A stretch of DNA of 64,000 nt, taken from Sutterella sp. (GTDB lineage Bacteria > Pseudomonadota > Gammaproteobacteria > Burkholderiales > Burkholderiaceae_F). The stretch lies in contig JAHHRH010000002.1 in NCBI GenBank assembly GCA_020025915.1, forward strand, positions 1 through 64,000. Direction: 5' to 3'. Positions within the stretch are counted from its first letter, which is position 1, and every line of letters starts with the position of its first letter. Below are positions 42,370-50,281 of this stretch, one piece after another. The notes under the pieces were generated by a model. That model made no database searches, had not been told where the DNA came from, and saw nothing but the letters and a program-made list of their open reading frames with translations. The position numbers and the translations under genes are program-made.

Positions 42370-44957
42370 TAGTAGCGGCTCCATCGGCGCTTTTCACTGA
42401 CCGGACGATAGGGCAGTAAAGAACGAATACCGTCTCGAATAGCCGGCAAAACCCGGCCAGGTAAAAATTCAATCATGGAACGATAGCCATAGAGTGACAG
42501 CTCGCCGAGCTTCAAGAAGCCCGTCAAGAAGCGGTCATCCACCGTGCCTTCTGGCTTAATGGCCCACATGCCTTCACGAGAGAAGGTCGCACTGTTCCAA
42601 GCGCGTTCAACGGTGGTATCAGGCAAATCAATAGCCAAATCTATGCCACGACCCTCAATCGTCTTGATTGTCGTAGCCTTAAAGCGCTGACAATTGTCGC
42701 CGTCTGCCAATTCGACATAAACAACTTCACCATCAGCTAATCCTTCAAATTGAGTATCCACGGCACGGATGCGAAGTTCTTTTTGGGAATATTCCACCGA
42801 ACGCATATTCACGCGCGTCCCATCAGCTTTTTCAAGCACAATTGGGAGATTCAGTGCGATACGAGGGAAGCGATGCTCTTCTTTTTCTTCAACAGCTACA
42901 GCCATTGAAGCCCCTAATACCATCAAGTTGTACACAATCCAACCTAAATTAATGACTAAAGTCAAATACTCAGGGTTAGGATCGAAGATCGCTTTATTGA
43001 TGCCAATGGCCAAACCAATCATATTAAGCCCCATCAACACCAAGTATGGCCATGAAATGTGCCAATCAAGGTACTTTTCACCAATCGTCCCACCTTTGGC
43101 GGTCACGTTAAATTTACCCACGTGTGGGAAGAGCAATGCCACCGTCGTCGGGATCAAGATGTACCAAGATAAAATCGTTTCATAAACGCCAGATAGGAAT
43201 GGATAACGATAGCCTCGTTGCAAAATCTGGTTCGTCATAGCCGTATGCACCATGTGCGGCACCACGTATGCAAACACAGCCGCGGCTGTAGCATAAATGA
43301 TGTAAATATCCGCAAACATATAGGGCAACGGCGCTAACAAGAAAATAATGCGCGGCGCACCATGCAAGAAGTGAAGCATGGCATTAAAGAAGCAAAGACG
43401 TTGCGGCAACGTCAACCCCTTACCAAACAACGGATTGTCGACACGGAAAATCTGAATCATACCGCGTGCCCAACGAATACGCTGGCCAATATGAGCAGAC
43501 AGCGTTTCAGTGGAGAGGCCTGAAGCCAACGGTCGATCAATAAAGGCAGACGACCAACCACGACGGTTGAGCTTTAAAGACGTATGGGCGTCTTCGGTCA
43601 CCGTTTCAACAGCGATACCACCAATTTCTTCCAAAGCAACGCGACGCATCACAGCGCTCGATCCACAGAACATCGTGGCATTCCATGTGTCATTACCCTT
43701 CTGAATGAAATCATGGAAAAGCGAATTTTCAATCGGCACCGCACGATCCAAGTGCAAGTTCTTTTCAAAAGGATCGGGACTATAGAAATGATGTGGCGTC
43801 TGCACCAAAGCAATGTTCTTATCTTTGACAAGCCATCCCACCGTGGATGTCAAGAAGTCATTCGAAGGCACATGGTCACAGTCAAAGATCACGATGTATT
43901 CACCATTCGTGACCGTCATAGCATGATTGATATTGCCTGCCTTCGCATGATTATGTTCTTCGCGCTTGATGTAACCAGCTCCCACTTCATCTGCAAAGGC
44001 AGCGATGTAATCACGGCTACCGTCGTCAAGCACATAAACGTGAAGCTTTTCTTTGGGCCAATCCATATTGAGCGCAGCATAAACCGTAGGCTTAATCACA
44101 TCAATGGATTCGTTATACGTCGGAATAAAGATGTCAACATGCGGCCACGTTTCACGATCCTTGGGTAACGGTGCAGGCTTACGATCCAATACCCAGCAAA
44201 CCTGAAAGTAGCCCAAGACCATCACAGCAAAAGCATAGATTTCTGCAATCAACAGCAAGGCGCCAAAGAAAAGGTCTAAGCCCGATCCCATACTCACGGT
44301 TGACGTACAACGCCACCATAAATAGCGTCCAGAAACCACAAACGAGATCACAAAGAGCAGCATCAAAGTGATGCGCGCGCGAATACGTGTCATGACGATC
44401 ATCGAACAGAACATGAACGTCAAAAACACAATCTGACCATGCAAATTAAAGGGTTGCGTAATACAAAGCGCAGCCAAAGCAATTCCTGGCAATACGAAGA
44501 GCCAACTCACCCACGAAAGGCCTTTCCTTTCAGATTTGATCGGATAACGTTGCGAGTCATCCGCTAAGTTGCGTACAACCTTTAAGGCCAAAGCTCCAAA
44601 AGCGTCACCCATACGATTAATAGCAGCTCCAATCGTACGCAAGAAGGCTAGTGTCGTATTAACCAAGCGAGGACCGTGCCCACGTGGGGGACAAACCATC
44701 ATTAAAAAGAGGGTTTGAATCAAAATGCGAAGTGGATCCAACGCTTTGGGGGCAGAAAAGTCAATTTGAGGATAGAAAAAGTTTTTTTCGCGACGTAATG
44801 AAGCTAGCGGTTCACGCTCTAAAGGTACCATTAGCCACAGTAGGCCAAGTGACACCAGGTTCATCGCGACACTCAGTCGGCTCACGCCTCGGCTTCGCCA
44901 TTGTCGAACCAGGTCACTAGTTTGATGAGTGACGCGCTTAATGAATGAGAAACACAT
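42369..44957 (-). CDS. bcsA: Cellulose synthase catalytic subunit BcsA with a divergent PilZ domain
   Basis: 862 residues, close to E. coli BcsA (about 870), including the long N-terminal region before the glycosyltransferase. The GT2 motifs are intact: VLDDGSRD (311-314), DCDH (359-362), TED (454-456) and QRIRW (492-496), with flanking membrane helices. In the C-terminal PilZ domain the RxxxR motif reads HRFPR (695-699), so its first arginine is His, and the DxSxxG motif reads EYSQKE (722-727), so Asp and Gly are replaced by Glu. Cyclic-di-GMP control may therefore be weak or lost. The start codon lacks a good ribosome binding site, and a terminator-like hairpin lies just upstream. Confidence 0.95.
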   Translation of the reverse strand: MCFSFIKRVTHQTSDLVRQWRSRGVSRLSVAMNLVSLGLLWLMVPLEREPLASLRREKNFFYPQIDFSAPKALDPLRILIQTLFLMMVCPPRGHGPRLVNTTLAFLRTIGAAINRMGDAFGALALKVVRNLADDSQRYPIKSERKGLSWVSWLFVLPGIALAALCITQPFNLHGQIVFLTFMFCSMIVMTRIRARITLMLLFVISFVVSGRYLWWRCTSTVSMGSGLDLFFGALLLIAEIYAFAVMVLGYFQVCWVLDRKPAPLPKDRETWPHVDIFIPTYNESIDVIKPTVYAALNMDWPKEKLHVYVLDDGSRDYIAAFADEVGAGYIKREEHNHAKAGNINHAMTVTNGEYIVIFDCDHVPSNDFLTSTVGWLVKDKNIALVQTPHHFYSPDPFEKNLHLDRAVPIENSLFHDFIQKGNDTWNATMFCGSSAVMRRVALEEIGGIAVETVTEDAHTSLKLNRRGWSSAFIDRPLASGLSTETLSAHIGQRIRWARGMIQIFRVDNPLFGKGLTLPQRLCFFNAMLHFLHGAPRIIFLLAPLPYMFADIYIIYATAAAVFAYVVPHMVHTAMTNQILQRGYRYPFLSGVYETILSWYILIPTTVALLFPHVGKFNVTAKGGTIGEKYLDWHISWPYLVLMGLNMIGLAIGINKAIFDPNPEYLTLVINLGWIVYNLMVLGASMAVAVEEKEEHRFPRIALNLPIVLEKADGTRVNMRSVEYSQKELRIRAVDTQFEGLADGEVVYVELADGDNCQRFKATTIKTIEGRGIDLAIDLPDTTVERAWNSATFSREGMWAIKPEGTVDDRFLTGFLKLGELSLYGYRSMIEFLPGRVLPAIRDGIRSLLPYRPVSEKRRWSRY

Positions 44958-45340
44958 TCCGAAATTGACTTAGTAAGAAAAAAGTCCTCAAACTCGTTGA
45001 GGAAATGACGGTTAAGACATTAACCCATTGACACGTACACGTGAGTCAAAACGCCTGTGACGCTCAACCTTCTTTTGCACGTAAAGGCATGTATTCTACC
45101 GATAAATTCGACGTAATATTATGTCAGTCAGTCAGACAGATACCGTCTTTTACGAATAGCAAAACACCTTCGACATCGCTCAACTGACAGCTTATGGCTT
45201 TACTTTACACCTAATGCTTTATGGCACAGGACGATTTAGACTTGCTTTTTGACTGAGTATTTTTAATTTCCCTTCTCGCTCATTCGTTTTTTTACATTTT
45301 TCGGACAAAAAATGACTTTTAATCTTTGCACTTGTGCGCA
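44958..45340 (-). other. Long non-coding leader/promoter region upstream of bcsA
   Basis: About 380 bases separate bcsA from the psd terminator. They are A+T-rich, hold no supported coding frame on either strand, and contain the terminator-like hairpin at 44978-45002. A repeated GTCAGTCAGTCAG run lies at about 45124-45135. The length suggests a regulated leader, but no known riboswitch pattern was recognised. Confidence 0.5.
44978..45002 (-). terminator. Terminator-like hairpin (possible attenuator) in the bcsA leader
   Basis: A 6-bp perfect stem (44986-44991 with 44997-45002) and 5-base loop is followed on the minus strand by ACTTTTTTC, 20-45 bases before the bcsA ATG. Placed between promoter region and start codon, it could act as an attenuator. 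The stem is short, so termination may be partial. Confidence 0.5.
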
Positions 45341-45365
45341 AAAAGCCTGCACGAGGCAGGCTTTT
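45341..45365 (-). terminator. Terminator after psd
   Basis: A 10-bp perfect stem (45341-45350 with 45356-45365) with a 5-base loop lies 24 bases after the psd stop. Confidence 0.85.
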
Positions 45366-45388
45366 AGAAATCTGTCATGCCAACCGAA

Positions 45389-46036
45389 TTAAAGTCGAGC
45401 AATCGTAGACATCACACCCGTGACCTTATCACCAATCGAAACTGTGATTTCGGCATCTAACGGTAAGTAGACATCAACACGGGAACCAAAACGAATGAAA
45501 CCATAACGTTCACCTTTTTCAAGGCGGTCACCGATCTTTGTATAGCAAAGAATACGACGAGCAATGAGGCCAGCCACCTGCACAAACGTAATGCTTCGAC
45601 CTTCGTCCGTCACAACGCGAACGGCATTTCGTTCGTTATCCGTCGAGGCCTTGTCGAGGTCAGCGTTCAAGAAGAGACCAGGCGTATACACAATTTCTTC
45701 GACACGACCAGCAACAGGTGACTTCTGAGAATGCACATTGAAGACATTCATAAAGATAGACACCATTGTGCAATCTTCGCCTGTCAGCGGATCCGTCGCC
45801 TTCTGAACCTTACAGACTCGACCATCCACTGGACTCAACACAGCACGAGGATCCGTCGGCATTTCGCGAGCAGGATCACGGAAAAACTGAGCGCAGAAAA
45901 CAAAAAGGATCAAGGCAAGGAAAGCCAAAAATTCCCAGTCAAGGAACCAGAAAATGGCAACCATAGCGAAGGTTCCAATGATAAAGGGGCGACCTTCACG
46001 AGCAAAGAAAGGATGCGGATAGATTCGCGAGTTCAA
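45389..46036 (-). CDS. psd: Phosphatidylserine decarboxylase proenzyme, short form
   Basis: 215 residues, the length of the short Psd type. One or two N-terminal membrane segments (about residues 18-50) precede the catalytic part: LSPVDGRVCKV, FMNVFNVHSQKSPVAG with the conserved histidine, and the self-cleavage site at Gly-Ser in IRFGSRVDVYLP near residue 183, where serine becomes the pyruvoyl group. It converts phosphatidylserine to phosphatidylethanolamine. The start is TTG with GGAG six bases upstream. The bcs operon that follows on the same strand needs phosphatidylethanolamine for BcsG. Confidence 0.93.
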   Translation of the reverse strand: MNSRIYPHPFFAREGRPFIIGTFAMVAIFWFLDWEFLAFLALILFVFCAQFFRDPAREMPTDPRAVLSPVDGRVCKVQKATDPLTGEDCTMVSIFMNVFNVHSQKSPVAGRVEEIVYTPGLFLNADLDKASTDNERNAVRVVTDEGRSITFVQVAGLIARRILCYTKIGDRLEKGERYGFIRFGSRVDVYLPLDAEITVSIGDKVTGVMSTIARL

Positions 46037-46136
46037 TTCGTACTCCGGAGAACTTTAAAAAGTCACGACATTGTAATGAAAATTGAACCCTTATGACAGG
46101 GTTTTACCGATCATCTTCTGCATTCTTGTCAAAAAA

Positions 46137-46171
46137 AGGCACCTAGCCACAAAGAAATGGCTTTAGTGCCT
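46137..46171 (-). terminator. Terminator after the SIMPL gene
   Basis: An imperfect stem (46137-46148 region with 46160-46171) is followed on the minus strand by seven T, about 35 bases after the stop of the SIMPL gene. Confidence 0.75.
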
Positions 46172-46206
46172 CTTTTCGACTGTCCTTTTGGTCATTTTGG
46201 TTCAGC

Positions 46207-46941
46207 TTATCTCGGCAATTCTGCCTGCAAAACAACAGTGAGTGACATTTCTGCCGTGCCCGCACTGACTTGGGGAACCGCTCGATGAGTGGATGCACTC
46301 TCCGTAGCCAACATAGGCGCAGCATAATAGCGACGGCCACCATCAGAAACTGCTCCCACACGAATATTCGTCACCTCAAGTTCACTCGCTTTTCGACCGA
46401 TCGATTGCGCAACGACATGCGCTTGACGCATGGCATCGGAGACTGCTTGTCGAATCAACGCATCCTGTTGAGCGTCTTGTGCACCATCAGACACTCTGAA
46501 TTGAATGCCATCATAAGTCATGTCATCACTCGCAGCACTTAAGACCTTCGAAACTAACTTCACGTCTCGCACGGTTACACGTAGCGTTTGTCGGGCTTGC
46601 CAAGCACCGATCTCAGACACTTTGCCTTCTTTGGCACGTGTATAAACAGGTTGCGTGCTCAACCCTGTCGTTTCAACCACCACATTCGCCCCTAAGGCCT
46701 TCAAAGCTTTCGTCACGACATCACCGCGGAGAAGCACTTCATCGGTTGCCGCATTGACGTCCTGTTGCTGACATTGTGCAGTCAATACCACAATGGCCTC
46801 GTCGTTAGGCACAGTCATACGTGCTTCACCTTCTATCGTCATCTGGATCGCTTTCGCAGGGACCTCACTTTCATTCGCCGCCCAACATGCTAATGGCATC
46901 ATGGTGGCTGCTACCAAACACGTCATGAGTTGTTTTTTCAT
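46207..46941 (-). CDS. Periplasmic SIMPL-domain (DUF541) protein
   Basis: 244 residues from the ATG at 46941, which has a perfect GGAGG upstream and a signal peptide ending near ACWA; an earlier in-frame start 23 codons out has neither. The SIMPL/DUF541 fold is recognised from IEGEARMTVPNDEAIVVLTAQ, the TTGLSTQPVYT strand, GAWQARQTLRVTV and the C-terminal SAGTAEMSLTVVL. Family members such as BP26/YggE are periplasmic and linked to stress or oxidative damage, without a defined enzymatic role. It stands alone between two terminators. Confidence 0.88.
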   Translation of the reverse strand: MKKQLMTCLVAATMMPLACWAANESEVPAKAIQMTIEGEARMTVPNDEAIVVLTAQCQQQDVNAATDEVLLRGDVVTKALKALGANVVVETTGLSTQPVYTRAKEGKVSEIGAWQARQTLRVTVRDVKLVSKVLSAASDDMTYDGIQFRVSDGAQDAQQDALIRQAVSDAMRQAHVVAQSIGRKASELEVTNIRVGAVSDGGRRYYAAPMLATESASTHRAVPQVSAGTAEMSLTVVLQAELPR

Positions 46942-47403
46942 CGTGTCCTCCTCAACGAGACGTAATTTTGAATTGATTATGACGCTTATTGGATAAGCTA
47001 ATGGCCGCATATCCGTTCTGATTGCAACGAGATGTACATATCATTTCACAAAAAGTTAACTTTATAAACTGAACAATTGTTCACTTCCAAAAATCTCACC
47101 AAAGTCCTCTTTTAAGCAAAAAAACAAGAAAACAATGCAAAGATATTGATCCCATCGAGTACAGATCCTACGAAGTACTTAGACGCAAAACCGTCACACC
47201 TGTTACGATTCTTAAAGTGGTGCAAACCATCTCCTGATTTTGATGCTTTTACACCGGCTCTGTTGTACAGAGACGACATAACGCAAAAAAACTCAAATCT
47301 GGATTATTTTGCACATCAGTTTTTGCTTTCTTCGTAACTGATTTCATCAGTCACACAGTCCGTCGAGAAACGAATAAAAAGCGACGGTTCAGGAGTAATC
47401 ATT
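46942..47403. other. Intergenic region with a 14-bp palindrome between the SIMPL gene and the NSS cluster
   Basis: This divergent 460-base region is A+T-rich. A perfect palindrome, TGAACAATTGTTCA, at 47070-47083 could be an operator for a dimeric regulator, and TTTATAAAC just before it resembles a -10 element. A short open frame at 47146-47337 has no ribosome binding site and no recognisable pattern, so it is not called. AGGAGT before 47404 belongs to the first NSS gene. Confidence 0.4.
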
Positions 47404-48744
47404 ATGTCCGGAGCTCAGAGAAAGACCTGGACGAGTCGAATTGGCTTTGTGCTAGCAAGTGCTGGTGCAGCGGTTGGACTCGGCGCCATCTGGAAGTTCC
47501 CCTATATGGCAGGAACGAATGGCGGTAGTGCCTTCCTCTTTCCCTACATTCTTATGACCTTTACGGTCGGTGCTGCTTTGCTCATTGCCGAAGTGGCCTT
47601 GGGTCGCGCAGGGCGCGGTGGCATTGTAACGGCTTACCGTAACCTTGCAGGTCGTGCTTGGGTGCCAGCGGGCTACCTAGGGGTCCTTACTGGCTTTTTA
47701 GTGCTGTGTTTTTATTCAGCCATTGGCGGTTGGACGCTCGCTTATTTTGCTGAAGCGGTCACAGGCTCTGGTCTCATTGCTGACCAGAATGAGCTTGGTG
47801 CACACTTTGGTGCTTTTGTGTCAGATCCTGTCCTAGCTTTAGGGTTTCAGTGGCTCTTTCTATTAATTAATGGCCTGATTGTCGCCTTAGACGTCACCAA
47901 AGGGATTGAACGCATCTCCAAAGTGTTGATGCCATTACTCTTTGTGATGATGTTGGTTCTCATTGCTCGCGGCTTGATGTTGCCAGGCGCCACCGCTGGT
48001 CTTGAGTTCCTCTTTAAGTTTGATCCTAGCGCCTTTACGTGGAGTGCCCTTTTACAAGCAATGGGCTTTACATTCTTCTCACTTTGCGTAGGTTGCGGCT
48101 GTATGCTCACCTATGGGTCTTATCTTGATAAAGGCTCGAATCTCGTTGGCGGTTGCTTGTGGATCACTTTCTTGGCCGTTGTATCGTCCATCTTAGGTGG
48201 CCTCATGATCATGCCTAGCGTCTTTGCGTTTGGTCTTGATCCGACTGCGGGTCCAGGTCTCACTTTCATCACGATGCCAGCTGTTTTTTCGCAGTTACCC
48301 TTTGGTCAACTCTTTGCCGTGATTTTCTATCTCTGCATTGTGGTCGCCGCCGTGACTTCTTCGGTATCAATGATTGAAATTGTTGTGGCGTTCCTAGTCG
48401 ATGAGCATCGCTTTTCTCGTAGTGCTGCAGCCATGCTTGCCACGCTAGCACTTGCCATTATTGGTGCCTTGCCGTGCCTTTCTTTTGGGAAGCTATCAGA
48501 CATCACTTTCTTTGGTGACAAAACGATTTTCGACATGTTTGACTTCTTCACAAGCAATATCTCGCTTCCGATTGGCGGCTTGATTATATTGTGGCTTGCT
48601 GGTCAGAAATGTTGGCCAATGATTCGAGACGATATTACTCGTAACAGCAATCTCTCTGAAGGACAATTGAAGTTCCTTCGTACCATGATGATCGGATTCT
48701 CTCCGATCCTTGTGTTGATTGTCTTAGTTTCGGGACTTCTCTGA
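47404..48744 (+). CDS. Sodium-dependent amino-acid transporter, NSS/SNF family (copy 1)
   Basis: 446 residues, about eleven membrane segments, the short form typical of bacterial Tyt1/MhsT-like NSS proteins. TM1 carries the Na+/substrate site ASAGAAVGLGAIWKFPYMAGTNGG. The unwound part of TM6 reads FFSLCVGCGCMLTYGSY (about residues 223-239), with three cysteines lining the substrate region, unlike the two copies that follow. The substrate is probably an amino acid. AGGAGT precedes the start. The 9-bp hairpin at 48761-48784 lies between this gene and copy 2 and may reduce read-through. Confidence 0.9.
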   Translation: MSGAQRKTWTSRIGFVLASAGAAVGLGAIWKFPYMAGTNGGSAFLFPYILMTFTVGAALLIAEVALGRAGRGGIVTAYRNLAGRAWVPAGYLGVLTGFLVLCFYSAIGGWTLAYFAEAVTGSGLIADQNELGAHFGAFVSDPVLALGFQWLFLLINGLIVALDVTKGIERISKVLMPLLFVMMLVLIARGLMLPGATAGLEFLFKFDPSAFTWSALLQAMGFTFFSLCVGCGCMLTYGSYLDKGSNLVGGCLWITFLAVVSSILGGLMIMPSVFAFGLDPTAGPGLTFITMPAVFSQLPFGQLFAVIFYLCIVVAAVTSSVSMIEIVVAFLVDEHRFSRSAAAMLATLALAIIGALPCLSFGKLSDITFFGDKTIFDMFDFFTSNISLPIGGLIILWLAGQKCWPMIRDDITRNSNLSEGQLKFLRTMMIGFSPILVLIVLVSGLL

Positions 48745-48760
48745 AGTTCCACACACAATT

Positions 48761-48784
48761 AGCCCTTAGTACCCCCTAAGGGCT
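48761..48784 (+). terminator. Stem-loop between NSS copies 1 and 2
   Basis: A 9-bp perfect stem (48761-48769 with 48776-48784) with a 6-base loop is followed by TACAATTTTC, a weak T-run, so termination is probably partial. Confidence 0.6.
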
Positions 48785-48847
48785 TACAATTTTCGATCGA
48801 TTTAAAAGTTGGCACTACCAACCAAAAAATAAAACGGATAGATAATC

Positions 48848-50185
48848 ATGGCAGAACGCTCCATATGGGGGTCTCGCATTGGCTTCATTTTGGCTAGTGC
48901 AGGCTCCGCCGTTGGTCTCGGCGCAATTTGGAAATTCCCCTACATGGCAGGTACTAATGGTGGTTCCATTTTTATGTTGCCTTATATCTTTTTCACGATC
49001 ACGATTGGACTCACTCTCTTGATCGGTGAAATGTGTATGGGTCGTGCTGTGCGCGCAGGCGCCGCCACAGCCTTTCGTAAACTCGGCGGTCCCTTCGTCA
49101 GTGGCATCGGTTTTCTGTCCGTCTTAACGGGCTTTTTAGTGCTCGCTTTCTATTCGGTGGTCGGCGGTTGGTGTGTCTATTACATGGTGCAGGCCTTCCT
49201 CGGGAATGGCATCATCAACGATCCAGCGATGATGCGTGGTGCCTTTGAAAGCTTTGCTTCGTCTGGCGTGACACCTGTTCTTTCTCACCTCGCTTTCTTG
49301 GGCGCTACTGCTGTCATCGTCTTCTTTGGTGTTGAAAAAGGAATAGAACGCGTTGCCAAAGTTTTGATGCCGTTGCTCTTTGTCATGATGCTTATTTTGA
49401 TCGTTCGCGGCCTTATGCTCCCCAATGCCTGGGAAGGCGTGAAGTTCCTCTTTAAGCCTGATTGGTCTGCCTTTACAAGCGAATCACTCTTAAACGCCAT
49501 GGGCTTTGCCTTCTTCTCGCTCTCTGTAGGTTCTGGCTCTCAGATGAACTATGGTAGCTACCTGAGCGACAAGGTTCATTTGCCGACATCTGTCTCTTGG
49601 ATTGTCTTCTTGGCCATCATGTCTGCCATCCTCGGCGGCTTGATGATCATGCCCGCGGTGTTTGCGTTTGGGCTCTCACCTGATGCTGGGCCTGGCCTCA
49701 CATTCGCGACGATGCCTGCTGTTTTTGCTCAACTGCCTTTTGGTCACTTCTTTGCCATCACGTTCTACGTGTGCTTGTTTGTCGCCGCTTTGACCTCGAG
49801 TATTTCTATTTTGGAAATGTCCGTTCAGTATTTGCGAGATGAATGGAACTTATCTCGTCCAGCCGCCACCCTTTTGACTGGGTCAATCCTGGCTGTTATG
49901 GGTACACTTTGCGCCTTGAGCTTCGGTCCTCTCTCGCACATCACGATCTTTGGTAAGACATTCTTTGACTTCTTTGACTATACGACGAGTAACATCGGGA
50001 TGCCGATCGGTGTGTTAGGTATCGCTATTGTGACAGCCTGGTTAGCTTGGTCAACAACGAAGTCTCAGCTTTCGTTAGTTCACCCTGTCTCTCCATGGTT
50101 CCTCACAACCTACCGCGTGGTGGCTGGCTTCCTCGCCCCGATTCTCATCACAATCGTGACCCTCAAGGGTATTGGTTTTATTTAA
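48848..50185 (+). CDS. Sodium-dependent amino-acid transporter, NSS/SNF family (copy 2)
   Basis: 445 residues, same architecture as its neighbours. TM1 reads ASAGSAVGLGAIWKFPYMAGTNGG. The TM6 core is FFSLSVGSGSQMNYGSY (about residues 222-238): small hydroxyl residues and a Gln/Asn pair replace the cysteines of copy 1, so a different amino acid is likely. The ribosome binding site is weak (GGATAG). Sequence drift among the three copies is spread over the whole length, so they are old duplicates rather than recent ones. No terminator separates it from copy 3. Confidence 0.9.
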   Translation: MAERSIWGSRIGFILASAGSAVGLGAIWKFPYMAGTNGGSIFMLPYIFFTITIGLTLLIGEMCMGRAVRAGAATAFRKLGGPFVSGIGFLSVLTGFLVLAFYSVVGGWCVYYMVQAFLGNGIINDPAMMRGAFESFASSGVTPVLSHLAFLGATAVIVFFGVEKGIERVAKVLMPLLFVMMLILIVRGLMLPNAWEGVKFLFKPDWSAFTSESLLNAMGFAFFSLSVGSGSQMNYGSYLSDKVHLPTSVSWIVFLAIMSAILGGLMIMPAVFAFGLSPDAGPGLTFATMPAVFAQLPFGHFFAITFYVCLFVAALTSSISILEMSVQYLRDEWNLSRPAATLLTGSILAVMGTLCALSFGPLSHITIFGKTFFDFFDYTTSNIGMPIGVLGIAIVTAWLAWSTTKSQLSLVHPVSPWFLTTYRVVAGFLAPILITIVTLKGIGFI

Positions 50186-50281
50186 CGACTTTTAATAACC
50201 GTTTGCATGTCGGTAGCCCTCTCCCTCGAATTTCGCTGCCGAGTGCAAATCACCTAAAAACAACAATCGGAGTATCCATAC

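Noticed and set aside
43584..44168. 194-codon plus-strand frame within bcsA
   Set aside because: Antisense shadow of a strongly conserved gene, with no start signal.
47146..47337. 63-codon plus-strand open frame before the first NSS gene
   Set aside because: No ribosome binding site, no recognisable pattern and A+T-rich intergenic composition.
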